A stretch of 64,000 nucleotides of DNA from Agapanthus africanus (lineage: Eukaryota; Streptophyta; Magnoliopsida; Asparagales; Amaryllidaceae): the NCBI GenBank assembly GCA_030015575.1, contig JASDDO010000014.1, forward strand, positions 168,673,911-168,737,910. The letters are read 5' to 3'. The position numbers and the translations under genes were made by a program. The notes under the pieces were generated by a model. That model was not told where the DNA came from and did no database searches. It worked only from the letters and a program-made list of their open reading frames with translations. This document shows, in pieces, positions 31,704 to 42,777 of this stretch; position 1 is the stretch's first letter, and every line of letters starts with the position of its first letter.

Positions 31704-34211
31704 CCGATAATATGCGCAATAATCAGGGTGCTTCTCCGTCCCATTGAGCGTGTTTTCTTCTGAGGGTGGTAGCTTCATTCCCATTGACATGGCTTTGGCA
31801 AACCTTTTCCTCGTCTTGAATATCTTCTTGTCTGCCTCGGGTGCCTTTCGATCTGGCAGGAGTACTTCAACTCTTTCGTTCAGTCGCCTGCATTTGGCTC
31901 CTTCCGATGCGGCCATCTCACGCTCCTGATCCGCTTTACTCTTTAGATGAATCTCGTCTAGAAAGGCGTCAATCATTTCATCTGTTGGCCACACAAGCTC
32001 TGGTTCAGGCTCTGTCCCCAGTTTCTTAGTACCAGGAGTTTTTTCATCGTCGGTAAACGAGTGGGAGATTACGTTACAACTCGCCACATATCCCTCGGAT
32101 TCATCCGACGAGCTTTCTCCATCATCTTCCACCTGAAAGATGTGGTTGAGGAACTCTTGCAGCGTGACAGGAGTTCGCGCCTTTTGATTGTACTCTTCCA
32201 GCGCGTCGATTTGCTTCTGTAAGTTCGTGCGCTTGTCTCCAGGCTTCACGGGCTTCTTAGATTTCTTCTTCTTTTTCTTCGAAGATTTTGACGGTAGGGC
32301 ATGAGTACTTGGGCCATCACCACCGCTCTTTGTAGTTGGGCGCGGCCTCAGCATTCTTTCAATGATCTGGGGTCCCAGCGGGTCCTTCCATTCGACCGCC
32401 GGGCACGCATGAAGGTCCTTCAGCATTCTTTTGGTTTTAGTTGACAGCACGACCTCCCATGGAGCTTCCTCAATAAAGGAACAGGTTGCCCCCGGTATAT
32501 CTGCTTTCTTGGGAGTATGCGGCTGTGGCGGGTTCACCTTCCACTTTTCGGACAGCGCAAACTTCCCCTGGAGGTATTGATCTTCAATCCATCCTTTGAA
32601 GGCGAAGCAATCCTCAATCGGATGACTTACCGTTTGATGGTAAGGGCAATAGTTAGGGTTATTCACCTCAGTGGGTTGTGGCGGTCGCCTTGAATTTGGC
32701 AAGTTTATAAGTCTGTTGCGTACTGCCAACTCGAATAACCGTTTCGTCTTGTCCCGTGGGAATGAGTAGGGACGCTTCATTTTCTCATTATAATACCGGC
32801 GTCTTTCTTCCAGTTGATCCGTCAGCTTTGGGGCATTGGGTTGCTGCTGGGCATTCGCGACGAAGGTTGCTTTTCCTTTACCCTTGTCACTCCGAGGCTC
32901 GGGCTTCGGGGGAGACGGTCTATGACCCATTTGGTCCATCTGGGCCAGCTTGTCGATTAGAGCCAGGAATGTGGTTGGCTTAAAGAACATCATGAACTGG
33001 GAGATAGTTGCGTGAGGGTCTAGGGTTCCTACGAACATGCCCACCGCGGGCGCTTCCTCAATGCGCTGCTCGCATTTCGACCACAAATTCCGCCAGTGTA
33101 TAGCATACTGGACCCAAGTTTCGTCTGGTTTTACCCTGGCGTTAATCAATGCCGTTATTGGAGTGCGTTCGCTGGCGCTCGCGAATCGCTGAGTGAATAG
33201 CAACTCCAATTCTGCGAACGTCTTGATAGAATCGTTCGGGAGTTCTGAATACCATTCGAACGCTGTTTCTGATAAGCTACCCACGAATTGGCGAAGCAAC
33301 AGTTTATCATCACCGCCGGTGTTACCGCAAAGGGCCCTGAACTGGGCGACATGTTGGTGGGGATTGCCGGTCCCCTTATACACGTGAAATTTTGGTATTG
33401 TATAACCCGACGGATATTTGATTTGGTCGTACCAGCTTGGATACGGCCGCCCCGTTTTTACGACTTGACCAGCTGCCTCAGTCGCATGATGAACCCGGAT
33501 TTGCTGGGCTATATAGTCGACCAAATCAGCCTTAGAGATTGTCTCCTCCTTGGCCGTTGAGAGGGCCGACGGTGGATTTGACGTTTCTCCCCGGTCGTCT
33601 TCAAGAACGATTGGGGGATCCTCAGTGGGTGGGTCCTGTTGGATCATCATTCCTATCATATCTTGGAAGAGAAGGCCCATACGCTGTATGTTGGCTTCTT
33701 GTTCAGCAGCCTCTTTGTCCTTTTTCTCCAATATTCGGCGAAGGAATTCGGCGTCGGTTTCTTTCTCCTGGCGTTCGTCCGAAGACGTTTCTGTGTTTTC
33801 TTTTGGCCCGGTAAGTGCGGCCATAGCATTCATCATTTCCTGGAGCTTTTGCTGTTGCTCCTGAGCTTTGGTCACCGACCGTGTAAGCGGTCTATGACCT
33901 GTAGACGCACGGTTGTCTTCCTTTCCTGACACCATGTATACGGTATGGACCATCATGCCCTCAGACTTAGGGCGTCTGGGCTTAGTGCCTTTAGCTGTCG
34001 TTGCAGGCTGGGGGATCTTCTCTGGCTTCCTTCTTTTATGAGCAGTGGAAGTTGAGGGGGCCGTTGAAGTGGGCACCCAAACAGCCTTTCGTGGTTTAGC
34101 CTGGTGACTGGCTTCCTGTTGGATTTTCAGCTTCTTGTGCTGGCGGGCGAAGTTTGGATCGATCATCGAGTCTCGGGCCTGCCGCCAGACTTTATAGATT
34201 CGGGAGGACAT
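31701..34211 (-). pseudogene. Gag (element C)
   Basis: Starts at ATG 34211 (MSSRIYKVWRQ). N-terminal basic and Ser/Thr-rich part; coiled-coil-like Glu/Lys stretch near residues 140-190; capsid-like retrotransposon gag core near 260-410 (LLRQFVGSLSETAFEWYSEL, RVKPDETWVQYAIHWRNLW); knuckle CPYHQTVSHPIEDC near 530; Lys-rich run (KKKKKKSKK) near 640; acidic C-terminus. The frame goes wrong near 31702, inside a second knuckle (DYCAYY...), after which the protease frame takes over. Only a stop (TAA 34224-34226) separates it from ORF1 in the same frame. Gag forms the particle that packages the element RNA. Confidence 0.88.
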
Positions 34212-34223
34212 CCGTTGAGGAGA

Positions 34224-35015
34224 TTAGGGCTGTTCTGTTTTTACTTCCATAGCCTTTTTCAGAGGAGGGGGAGACCTTTTTAGCACCGCGGTAGGAGAAT
34301 TCCTACGCATCTTATTTAGCATCTCAAAGCTGTTCCCAGTCGGAACAGCAGCATTAACTTCTTCCATCGGGGCTGGTGGAGTTAGCCTAGAGGGAGAGTT
34401 GCCCCCAGCCTTCCTTACTCGGCGCCAGTGGCGACGTCGAGCGTGTCGAGCGGACGGCGTTGGTTCAGCGGTGAGGATGGCTTCGTCTTGCCCCCTGTGT
34501 AGGTGGGGGGTCGTTGCTGGTGTTAGCCTGTTAAAGACCGATGTCTTTTGGGTAGCAGGAGCGGGAGCTGAAGCCGTCAATCTTGTAAAGACCGAATTTT
34601 TGGCCGGGGAAGCCACCTTGGCGACTTCAGGAGCAGGACCGGTCACTTTCTTAGAAGCAGCCTTCTCTGGGATTGTAGGCCCCATTGTGGGTCCACAGGA
34701 GTCTTGGCCCAATCTAAAGAAGACCGAGGCGCTGGTGTTGGGCGACCCGTTGAGAGGGGCCGCGGCAGGGGTAAGACGATCAAAGACCGACTTCTTGGGA
34801 GCTTCCTTTGTCAGCACCGGAGCGGTGAAGTTTGTCGGCGGGGGCATGGTCACAAAGAACAATCCGGTAGTGGCCTGAGTCACCTGGTCCACCGGCATCG
34901 TGAACAAGGAGGCCGCTTGGGGCCCGTAGGCTATGCCTCCAGATGAGGCGGAGCGTGAGTTGCAGTTGCAGTTGGAACACTTCACACAAGTAGATACAAT
35001 TGATCCTTTTGCTTT
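34224..35015 (-). CDS. ORF1 upstream of gag with SVFxRL repeats (element C)
   Basis: About 264 codons in the gag frame, ending at TAA four codons before the gag ATG. No ATG lies at its left end; a splice-acceptor-like TTATTGCAG ends at 35016, so translation may start upstream after splicing, or at an internal Met. Visible: a Cys cluster (CVKCSNCNC) and four copies of a SVFxRL motif (KSVFDRLTP, ASVFFRLGQ, NSVFTRLTA, TSVFNRLTP) set in Ala/Pro/Thr-rich sequence. No catalytic domain. Some Tat elements such as Ogre carry an extra ORF1 here. The stop may be a mutation joining what was one ORF1-gag frame, or it may be the natural ORF1 end. Confidence 0.65.
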   Translation of the reverse strand, partial: KAKGSIVSTCVKCSNCNCNSRSASSGGIAYGPQAASLFTMPVDQVTQATTGLFFVTMPPPTNFTAPVLTKEAPKKSVFDRLTPAAAPLNGSPNTSASVFFRLGQDSCGPTMGPTIPEKAASKKVTGPAPEVAKVASPAKNSVFTRLTASAPAPATQKTSVFNRLTPATTPHLHRGQDEAILTAEPTPSARHARRRHWRRVRKAGGNSPSRLTPPAPMEEVNAAVPTGNSFEMLNKMRRNSPTAVLKRSPPPLKKAMEVKTEQP

Positions 35016-35129
35016 CTGCAATAAGCAAAACGCCAAATCTTAGTACCTTGTAACCCAAGGGCAACCATTAGCGAACCGCGATTGGTTCGCGAGTCACGAC
35101 ACACGAAGTGTGGAGTGGAAAGAGGAAAA

Positions 35130-35153
35130 GGTCCCACCGGGCGTGCCAGAATT
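35130..35153 (-). promoter_or_regulatory. Primer-binding site of element C
   Basis: On the minus strand the LTR end is followed by AATTCTGGCACGCCCGGTGG, matching element B at 6065. This is where a host tRNA would prime minus-strand synthesis. I did not assign the tRNA. Confidence 0.7.
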
Positions 35154-38100
35154 TGTTCCCCTCCGAACGGCGGCCGAGACGCGGGACGTCTTGCCTGAGG
35201 TTCGGGGCAGATGCAAATAGGTGCTATCCGTCCACCTCTCCGAAGATGCCAAGTTGATTTATGGCACCGTATATCGAAGGTTTAAACGGATGCGTCCGAT
35301 GTAGCAGACTTCGTCAGATTCCCCCTCGCTTGAGGGGTTTTTGATTATGGGGACGCTCTTCCCTGCAGGCGCAAGCCCCTGCAGTTAATTACGCTACCGC
35401 ATCGCGGTAACCACTTTCTCCTTCTCCAGATGGTCACTTCGTGTCGTGTGTGTTTATTTTATGTTTAGTTGCCCGTGGATTGTATACGGAGACTGAGTTA
35501 TGTCGTCGCCCGTAGGGCGTGGACTAGTCCAAATCCGTATTATCTTAGATTTGGGTTTGGGGGTTTTGGGTTTAAGGATACGTTAGCCTCATTCGAGACT
35601 AAGATCGACTTAAACGTTTGTTAAGGATACGTTAGTCTAGTTTTCAGACTAAGATCAACTTAACGGGATCGTTTAGATCCAACAATAGAGCAATTAAGGG
35701 AGCCCTGTTGTTTAGTTTAGTGACATTGCGGTCAATAAGTAGTTTAAGGACATTGCAGTCCAGTGTTAGTTTTAAGACGTTGCGGTCAAGGTTAAGGACG
35801 TCGTAGTTCGTGGATTTAAGGACTCCACAGTCCGATGTTAGTTTTAAGACATCACGGTCAAGGTTAAGGACCTCATAGTCCATGAGTTTAAGGACCCCAC
35901 AGTCCGTCGTTAGTTTTAAGACATCCCGGTCAAGGTTAAGGACCTCATAGTCTATGAGTTTAAGGACCCCACAGTCCGTATTAATATGTGGTCATCGGGA
36001 CTCGTCACCTCTTTGAAGACGTTGAGGAATTACAACGCCAAGTATCAAAGGAGTGAAGAGATGTACCCTTAAACCGAGGTAGATTAAATAATCTTTGGCC
36101 CAATTTGGAACCAAGACCAATTAATTATATTATGACCCCATTGGCTCAGTTGAATTTGAATTGAGGACTTATGGCCAGCTTGGGCTAAGTCCAATCATGT
36201 TTAGGATATTGGCCCTCTGTTGGTCCATTAGAGGAGAGGCTTTGCCTCTAGACACTTAGCCAATGGGGCTAAAGTTAGTGTTAAACACTAAAGATCAATC
36301 AGTGTTTAACACTGAGAATGAGATTGACAAGTTAGTGTTTAACACTAAAAGATAATTAGTGTTAAACACCAGCAACAGGGCTTTCAAATTAGTGTTTATA
36401 CACTACAACAAATCAGTGTTAAACACTGGCAATGGAGATTTCAAATTAGTGTTTAACACTAAGGCAGATCAATGTTAAATACTGGAAACAGGGTTTTCCA
36501 GGTTGGTGTTCAACGCTAAGAAAGTCAGTGTTAAACACTGTAAATAGATGTTTTCCAAATTAGTGTTTAAACACTAAGAAAATCAGTGTTGAACACTGGA
36601 TATAGAGCTTTCAATTTTAGTGTTAAACACTAAGGCAAGAGGGGTCACGTGGTAGCACGTGAGAGCGCCCTCAATTCATTTTATTCTGCCAAAAGTATTG
36701 AATACTTTGGAGCATCACGTTCTGTCATGTGATGGGAATTCTGGTGTTTGTCCGTTAAAGCTTCAGCCAAGGGGTCACGTGGTAGCACGTGATAGCGCTC
36801 TGTTTCCCTTTATTTTGCTCTACAGATAAGTGTTTAACACTTTTAATTCTGAAAGCCATCACGTGTGGGCACGTGATGGGGGCCTGCGCTTTGATCTGTT
36901 AGACTGTTCATTAGGGGTCACGTGTCGACACGTGAGGGCGCCCTAAAGCTCTTTTCTATTTCTTTTCAGGGGTCACGTGGTAGCACGTGACCCTATTCCT
37001 TTGCCTGTTTGAAGATTTGTTTATCTTTTTAAGAATTGAATTCTTCATAGGGTTAAACCCTAGCAATAACTTTAGAGGAATTAAATTCCTACTTTCTTTT
37101 GAAAAATTATATTCTTAAATAGGGTTAAACCCTCATTTCTTCTTTCTTGAGGGAATTAAATTCCTGTTATTTTAACAGAACTAAGTTCTTAACTAGGGTT
37201 AAACCCTGATTCTGTTCATTCTGAAGGAATTAAACTCCCATAACATAGGGTCAAACCCTAATTTTATTTTAAAGGAATTAAATTCCTATAGTTCTGTGAG
37301 AATTAAATTCTCAAGCTTCCATTCCCTCTCTATGCTTTGGATCTGCATGGCAGGATCTCAACCCATTGAGAATTAAATTCCCAACTCAAGAGGAGATGTG
37401 CATTTTACAGATCCTCCACCAAAGAGAGAACTATGTTCTTCTGTTTTATATCAGAGTTAAACTCTGTTGAGAATTGAATTCTCTTTTCCTTTCAAAAAGC
37501 CTTCCCTTTCTTACCTAGGGTTTTCTTTTGCAGAAGATCCAAATTCCTCCAAAGTATCAAGGCTCTCCTCTTTTTTTTATGTATCGATTCCTTTCTCTTC
37601 ATGTATATGCGTCTCTTGGCTCCTATTTATAGGAGAAGCAGCCGAATCAATTAGGTTTGGTGAATCTTTCATTGAGAGATTTAATTTGTATTCACCATTC
37701 GTTTTGGACCTTTGGATTATTAGGTGAATTTTATTCACCATTGGATTTTAAATCCAAAGATTCTCCTTTGTTATTTCGGTTAGATTTTAAAGGGGAAATC
37801 TTTCCAAATTCAGGCTTTTTCCATAGATAAGTGATATTTAAGAATATTTAAATCTTTAATTCAATCGGTTCCTTTGGAAAGATTTGAGAGGCCTTTTCTC
37901 AGAATTTAATTCTGTTAACAGATAGGCTTTGAAAGCCGGTCACGTGTGGCCACGTGACCCTTGGTCACGTGTGGGCACGTGACCCCCTTGGAACGAGACC
38001 TCTTCTTCCTTTTTGCGCTCTGCCTTCTGGCTGCCGCTTAGCCGTCACGTGCCACCACGTGACCCCTGGTCACGTGTGAGCACGTGACCCTCGTCTGGAG

Positions 38101-38350
38101 CCTTTTTCTTGATTTAACCGGGGAACCGATGTGCCTTTGAAGCCGCTTTTAAATGTCACGTGCCAACACGTGACCCTGGTCACGTGGGAGCACGTGACCC
38201 TTTCTTAAGCCCTTTTTCTTTGATGTAGTCGGGAAGCTGAATCTGCCTTGCTGATGCTTTTAGGTGTCACGTGCCAACACGTGACTGCTGGTCACGTGCT
38301 AGCACGTGATGCCTCCTTCGTAACTTTTCCTGATTTTAAATCAGGAAACA
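35154..38350 (-). repeat. 5' LTR of element C
   Basis: 3197 bp and very close to 13625-16757. Differences I noticed are scattered substitutions plus two extra segments here of about 31 bp (near 35299) and 27 bp (near 35733). It carries the same CACGTG pairs and TTTAA-centred palindromes. On the minus strand this LTR drives the element's genomic RNA. Confidence 0.92.
37620..37635 (-). promoter_or_regulatory. Palindromic TATA box of the C 5' LTR
   Basis: CTCCTATAAATAGGAG on the minus strand; the TATA box is the centre of a perfect palindrome with 7-bp arms. This is the likely promoter of element C's genomic transcript. The palindrome also puts a TATA-like sequence on the plus strand. Confidence 0.6.
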
Positions 38351-38355
38351 GTCTC

Positions 38356-39720
38356 GATGGCAGCATCCATAGCCTAAAGATCAACAACAACATTCTTCCT
38401 CCCTCCAGCAGGATACAGACGCGACATCAACAAACGGAGCCATGGAAAAGTCCCCTAGTTCCAAATCTTGACGGTTCACAGACAACCCAGAGACATCCTC
38501 GACATTCGTCGCAATATTGCAGACACAATGTCAACAAATGAAGCAAAGGAAGATCCCTAGCTTCAGGGTCATAACAACAACTCAAATGAGACCTGAAAGA
38601 CTATCGGAGATCATCCCACTCCAGCATGGAGTGGTCATGACTAATCGGGGCTCTCAAACCGAGCCTAACCTCAAGTAAAAAGAGACATGGAATATCCCTA
38701 ACGCTTGCTCTTTCGATGGTAATATCACCTGGAAGATTACTTGATGACGTCTTGTCCAGCCTCCGAAAGGATTAGAGACACGACAGTCACGGGGCTACTC
38801 GAACAGCAAGATTGCGACGGTACGACGGGTAAAAAACCCTAGTACCATAAACCCTAACGGACTTCTATTAGCAGGAGTTAACTGTGACGTTAGGACATCC
38901 TTGCGAGAACTTCTCGATTCGTCTCGACTCGTGGGAAAAATAATGTTCCTGCGAGAACTTCTCGACTCGTCTTGACTCGTAGGGAAAAGCCTTAGGCAAC
39001 GGGGATAAGGACATATTTCCTAACCACTGGGGCCCTGCAAGTTGGTCCAAGATGGACTATTGCATACTATTCATGGGCCACTCTCTAAAGTTGAATATCG
39101 ATAAGGAGGGGAAAATAACCACTTGCGAGTCCTCTCGACTTGTACAGAGAGAAAATTCTCTTGTGAGATCCTTACGACTCTCGAGAGAAAACGCACTTAA
39201 GAGTCTTCACAACTCCTAAGGAGAAAATACACCTACGGGATCCTCACAACTCGTAGGGAGAAAAGTCTTTATGAGACCCTCACGGCTCATAAAGTTGAAA
39301 AGTCTTAAGTGTCAGACCTGAACCTGTCTCCTAAACTATCGTTGCCATACAAGGAGGTCAAGATGGACTATCTACAGGCCACATTTGCCAAAGCCACATT
39401 TGCCAATGAAATAAAGAAGCTACTTACGGATCCTCAGGATTCGTAAGGAAAAATACCCGAGTGAGATCTTTAGGACTCACGGAGGCGATGAACACTTAGA
39501 AATCCTCACTATTTCTAGGGAGAATTTGCACCTATGAGATCCTCTCGGCTTGTAGGGAGAAAAAACCTTCTTGAGACCCTTACGGCTCATGAAGATGAAA
39601 AAAGTCTTAGGCTATAAGGACCCTAAACTTGTCTCCTAAGCCCTCAATTCTATGGCCATGCAGAACTATGCACTACTTCACCCGCGTACATACTTACGTG
39701 GGTAAAGTAGCGGGGGCATT
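38356..39720 (+). repeat. 3' non-coding region of element B, second part, with PPT
   Basis: Resumes after the GTCTC duplication. It holds a remnant of the 66-bp array (38440-38480), a link region without recognisable features (38490-38860), three blocks of hairpin cassettes (38880-39300 and 39420-39610) and the polypurine tract AGCGGGGGCATT at 39709-39720 next to the 3' LTR. No gene is seen. Confidence 0.8.
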
Positions 39721-42492
39721 TGTTCCCGCCAAAATTTTCGGCCAAAAGCTATTTATTCCCTTATAACCCTTATAAAAACGGGAGAGAAGAAAGAGAAAAA
39801 GAATTCACGGTTGAACATCACGTGTTAAACATGTGAGCGCTTATATGCAAAGCATATGAGCGCTGAAAGAAAATAACAAAGGGCCAAACAGGCCTTACGT
39901 GTAAAACACGTGAGTGCTCATATGCAAAGTATATGAGCGCTGAACATAAATAACCAAGGGCCAAACAGACATCACGTGTTAAACACGTGGGCGCTCATAT
40001 GCAAAGCATATGAGCATTGAATAAAATAAACCTAAAGGGCCAAACAGGCCTCACGTGTAAAACACGTGAGCGCTGAACATAAATCACCAATGGCCAAACA
40101 GGCCTCACGTGTTAAACATGTGAGCGCTCATATACTCAATGAGCACCTACACTAGGGGTCACGTGTTAAACACGTGAGTTCTCTTGATTCTCACATGCAA
40201 AGCATGTGAGCATCCCAATTTAAAACGCACCTATCAAATTCTAGAATTAAATTCTATTTGGGAAATATTTTCCTGATCTTGTTAAACTAAAAATATATGA
40301 TAGAATAAAATTCTAATCTTGTTAAAACTAACAAAATATTCATAATCTTGTTAAACAAATAAGAAATCTTTTCTGTTAAATAGATAACCTTTGGATCAAA
40401 AATCCAACGGTGAATAAAATTCACCGATTGATCTAAAAGATCATGAAATCAATCAAGATCTCTCAACAACAGATTCTCTCAACAAATTGATTTTTTCTTT
40501 CTCCTATAAATAGGAGCAAGGAGATTAAATCTAAAAAAGAGAGAAAAAACCCCCATAAGATCTGAGAAAACAAAAAAAAGAAGAGGATTTCTCTTTTAAG
40601 AAAAAAAACCCTAAGTAAGAAGAAAGACCTAGAGATCATTTTATCTCTTCTTCACCGCTCCAAGTGTTTAACTCTATAAAAAAAGAACTTAGTTCTTCCT
40701 CTGGTTGAGGTCTGCAGAAGCAGATCTCCCCACAAGTTGAGAATTTAATTCTCATCGGAGAGATTCTGTCATGCAGACTTAAAACTGAGAGGAAAGAACT
40801 AAGTCTGAAGAAATTAATTCTTCCTAAAGATATAGGAATTTAATTCCTATAATAAAACTAGGGTTTAACCCTGCATAAGAATTTAATTCTTATAAAACAA
40901 GGGACGTGAAATTCTCAAAACTAAGAATAAGATCCCCATGCACATAAAATAAATGATTAGCGTTCAACACTATCACAACAGATCACGTGTTCCCATGTGA
41001 GCACCTCTGAGGATCGAAAGGAACAACTGACATCGCCTCACGTGATCCCACGTGACCCCCTAATAGTTCTTAGCACTTTCAAAAGGAAAAAGGGAACAAA
41101 TCAAAGACAGTTCCCATTTGGGGCGCCTCACATGATCCCACGTGACCCCCTAATAGTTCTTAGAAAAAGGGGAATAAATCAAAGACAGTTCCCATTTTAG
41201 GGCGCCTCATGTGATCCCACGTGACCCTCTAATAGCGCTTAGTACTTTCAAAAGAAAAAGGGGGATAAATCCAAAGACAGTTCCCATTTTGGGGCGCCTC
41301 ACGTGATCCTACGTGACCCCCAATAGTGCTTATCACTTATAAAAAAAAGGGAATAAACCCAAAGAATCAGTGCCCAATTCTTAGGAGCCTCACGTACCAC
41401 ACGTGAGCGCTCCAAATTTCAGTGTTTAATACTGCTTTAGAGCCTCACGTGGGAGCACGTGAGCGCCAAGCAGATATTAGTGTTTAACACTGTGAGAGGC
41501 TAACCTTAGCCCAAATTAGCCAAGTTTCCCGAGGCCAAAACCCTTTTGATCACCAATCAACCTAGCCCTCCTATGCTCATGTCTCCCCAAATCGATCTTA
41601 GTTCCAAAGATGACCAATGATCTCCTAACATATGGTATCTAAAATGATGTTTATTCCACCACCCTTCAATCTGGAATTCGGTTCAAGGGTGCATCTCTCC
41701 ATACCTCTGATACATGTCGTTATAATTCTTCAACGTCTTCAGAGAGGTGGAGGATCCCGATAACCAACAACTCTTTGGTGCATTCCCAAACCCATGAGCA
41801 CATCCCAATGGACCGCAATGTCCTTAAACTAGCTCTGGACCGCAACGTCCTTAAACTAGCTCTGCACTATAAGGTCCTTAAACTAAACCCTCACCCCAAA
41901 AATGGTGATCTACGGACCGTAACGTCCCTAAACTAAAACAATAGAGCCCAAATGCTCTTTTGTTGGATCAAAAATGATCCCAAACCCCCATTAAGTAGAT
42001 CTTAGTCCAATATCGGCCTAACGTATCCTTAACAAACATTTAAGTTGATCTTAATCTCAAACAAGATTAACGATCCTTAAATCAAACCAAATACAAATTT
42101 AAGAATATGCGGATTTGGACTCATCCACGCCCTACGGGCGACAATATAAATTAGTCTCCGTATACAATCTACAGGCAACCAAAAATAAAACAAACACACA
42201 CGACACGAAGTGACCTTCTGGAGCAGGAGAAAGTGGTTACCGCGATGCAGTAACGTAATTAACTGCAGAGGGTTGCGCCTGTAGGGAAGAACGTCCCCAC
42301 AATCAAAAACCCCTCGCCGACGAGGAGGAAAATGATGAAGTCTGCTACAATGGCCGCATCCGTCCAAACCTCCAATGCACGGTGCCATAAATTAACTTGG
42401 CATCTTCGGAGATGTGGACGGATAAATCTAAATAGCATCTGCTCCCAAATTTAGGCAAGACGTTTATCTTCCCCGGCTTTCGGCGGTAAACA
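39721..42492 (+). repeat. 3' LTR of element B
   Basis: 2772 bp, colinear with 3259-6064. It carries TCACGTG-TTAAA-CACGTGA palindromes (39820-40160), CATATG palindromes, a TATA box within CTCCTATAAATAGGAG (40501-40516), CACGTG pairs (40980-41465) and GGACCG units (41805-41935). It ends GGTAAACA, followed by the AACCT duplication. Confidence 0.92.
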
Positions 42493-42777
42493 AACCTCAC
42501 CCAACTTAGGTTCTATACTAGTAGCCGCCCTTCCCGCACTCACACTTTTTAACACTGGAGCTTCGCATTGTTTCATGTCACAACGATTTGTGAGAACGCA
42601 CGTGATTCCCATGAAGCCACTCATTTCAAGCTGGAATGTCAGTTCCGGGAATGGAGTCTTGAAAGCAACTTTGGGATATGATCGGTGCCCAGTTGTAGTT
42701 TGCGGTCGAGAATTCTACGCAAATTTCAAAGTACCAGACATACCAAATTTCGATGTTATGTTGGGAATGGATTAGTC
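42493..42777 (+). pseudogene. Aspartic protease of element D
   Basis: Frame with FNTGASHCFMS (the active site is normally D-T/S-G-A; here Asn replaces the Asp, so the enzyme would be dead) and LKATLGYDRCPVVVCGREF, ending PNFDVMLGMD before a TAG at 42775. In relatives this place usually reads GMDWL, so the stop probably replaced Trp. It joins to the scrap at 3034-3258 across element B. Confidence 0.75.

Larger units (their letters stand above)
13625..38350 (-). mobile_element. Element C: near-complete Tat-lineage Ty3/Gypsy with antisense PMD gene
   Basis: Bounded by LTRs at 13625-16757 and 35154-38350, with a perfect duplication GTCTC at 13620-13624 and 38351-38355. The coding strand is minus, so the 5' LTR is on the right. 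From right to left: 5' LTR, PBS, ORF1, gag, protease, an extra knuckle domain, RT, RNase H, aRNH, integrase, repeat arrays, a plus-strand PMD gene, PPT and 3' LTR. At 24.7 kb it is large for the superfamily. Its polyprotein frame is broken by stops at 34224-34226, 29569-29571, 29275-29277 and 28285-28287 and by frameshifts near 31702 and 26690. The two LTRs are very similar by eye, so it is the youngest layer of the nest. Confidence 0.92.
3259..42492 (+). mobile_element. Element B: Tat-lineage Ty3/Gypsy, rearranged, hosts element C
   Basis: Bounded by LTRs at 3259-6064 and 39721-42492, both starting TGTTCCCG and ending GGTAAACA, with a perfect 5-bp duplication AACCT at 3254-3258 and 42493-42497. 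The internal region on the plus strand holds a PBS, ORF1-like and gag remnants, a misplaced block of 3' non-coding repeats where protease and RT should be, then RNase H, archaeal-type RNase H, a nearly intact integrase, a repeat-rich 3' region and a PPT. Element C interrupts that 3' region at 13625-38350. Without RT, B could have moved only with help from relatives. Its LTRs look more diverged from each other than C's do, as expected if B is older. Confidence 0.9.

Noticed and set aside
25770-35015. An endogenous pararetrovirus (caulimovirid) instead of a retrotransposon.
   Set aside because: LTRs, PBS, PPT, integrase and target-site duplications are present, and no movement or coat protein is seen.
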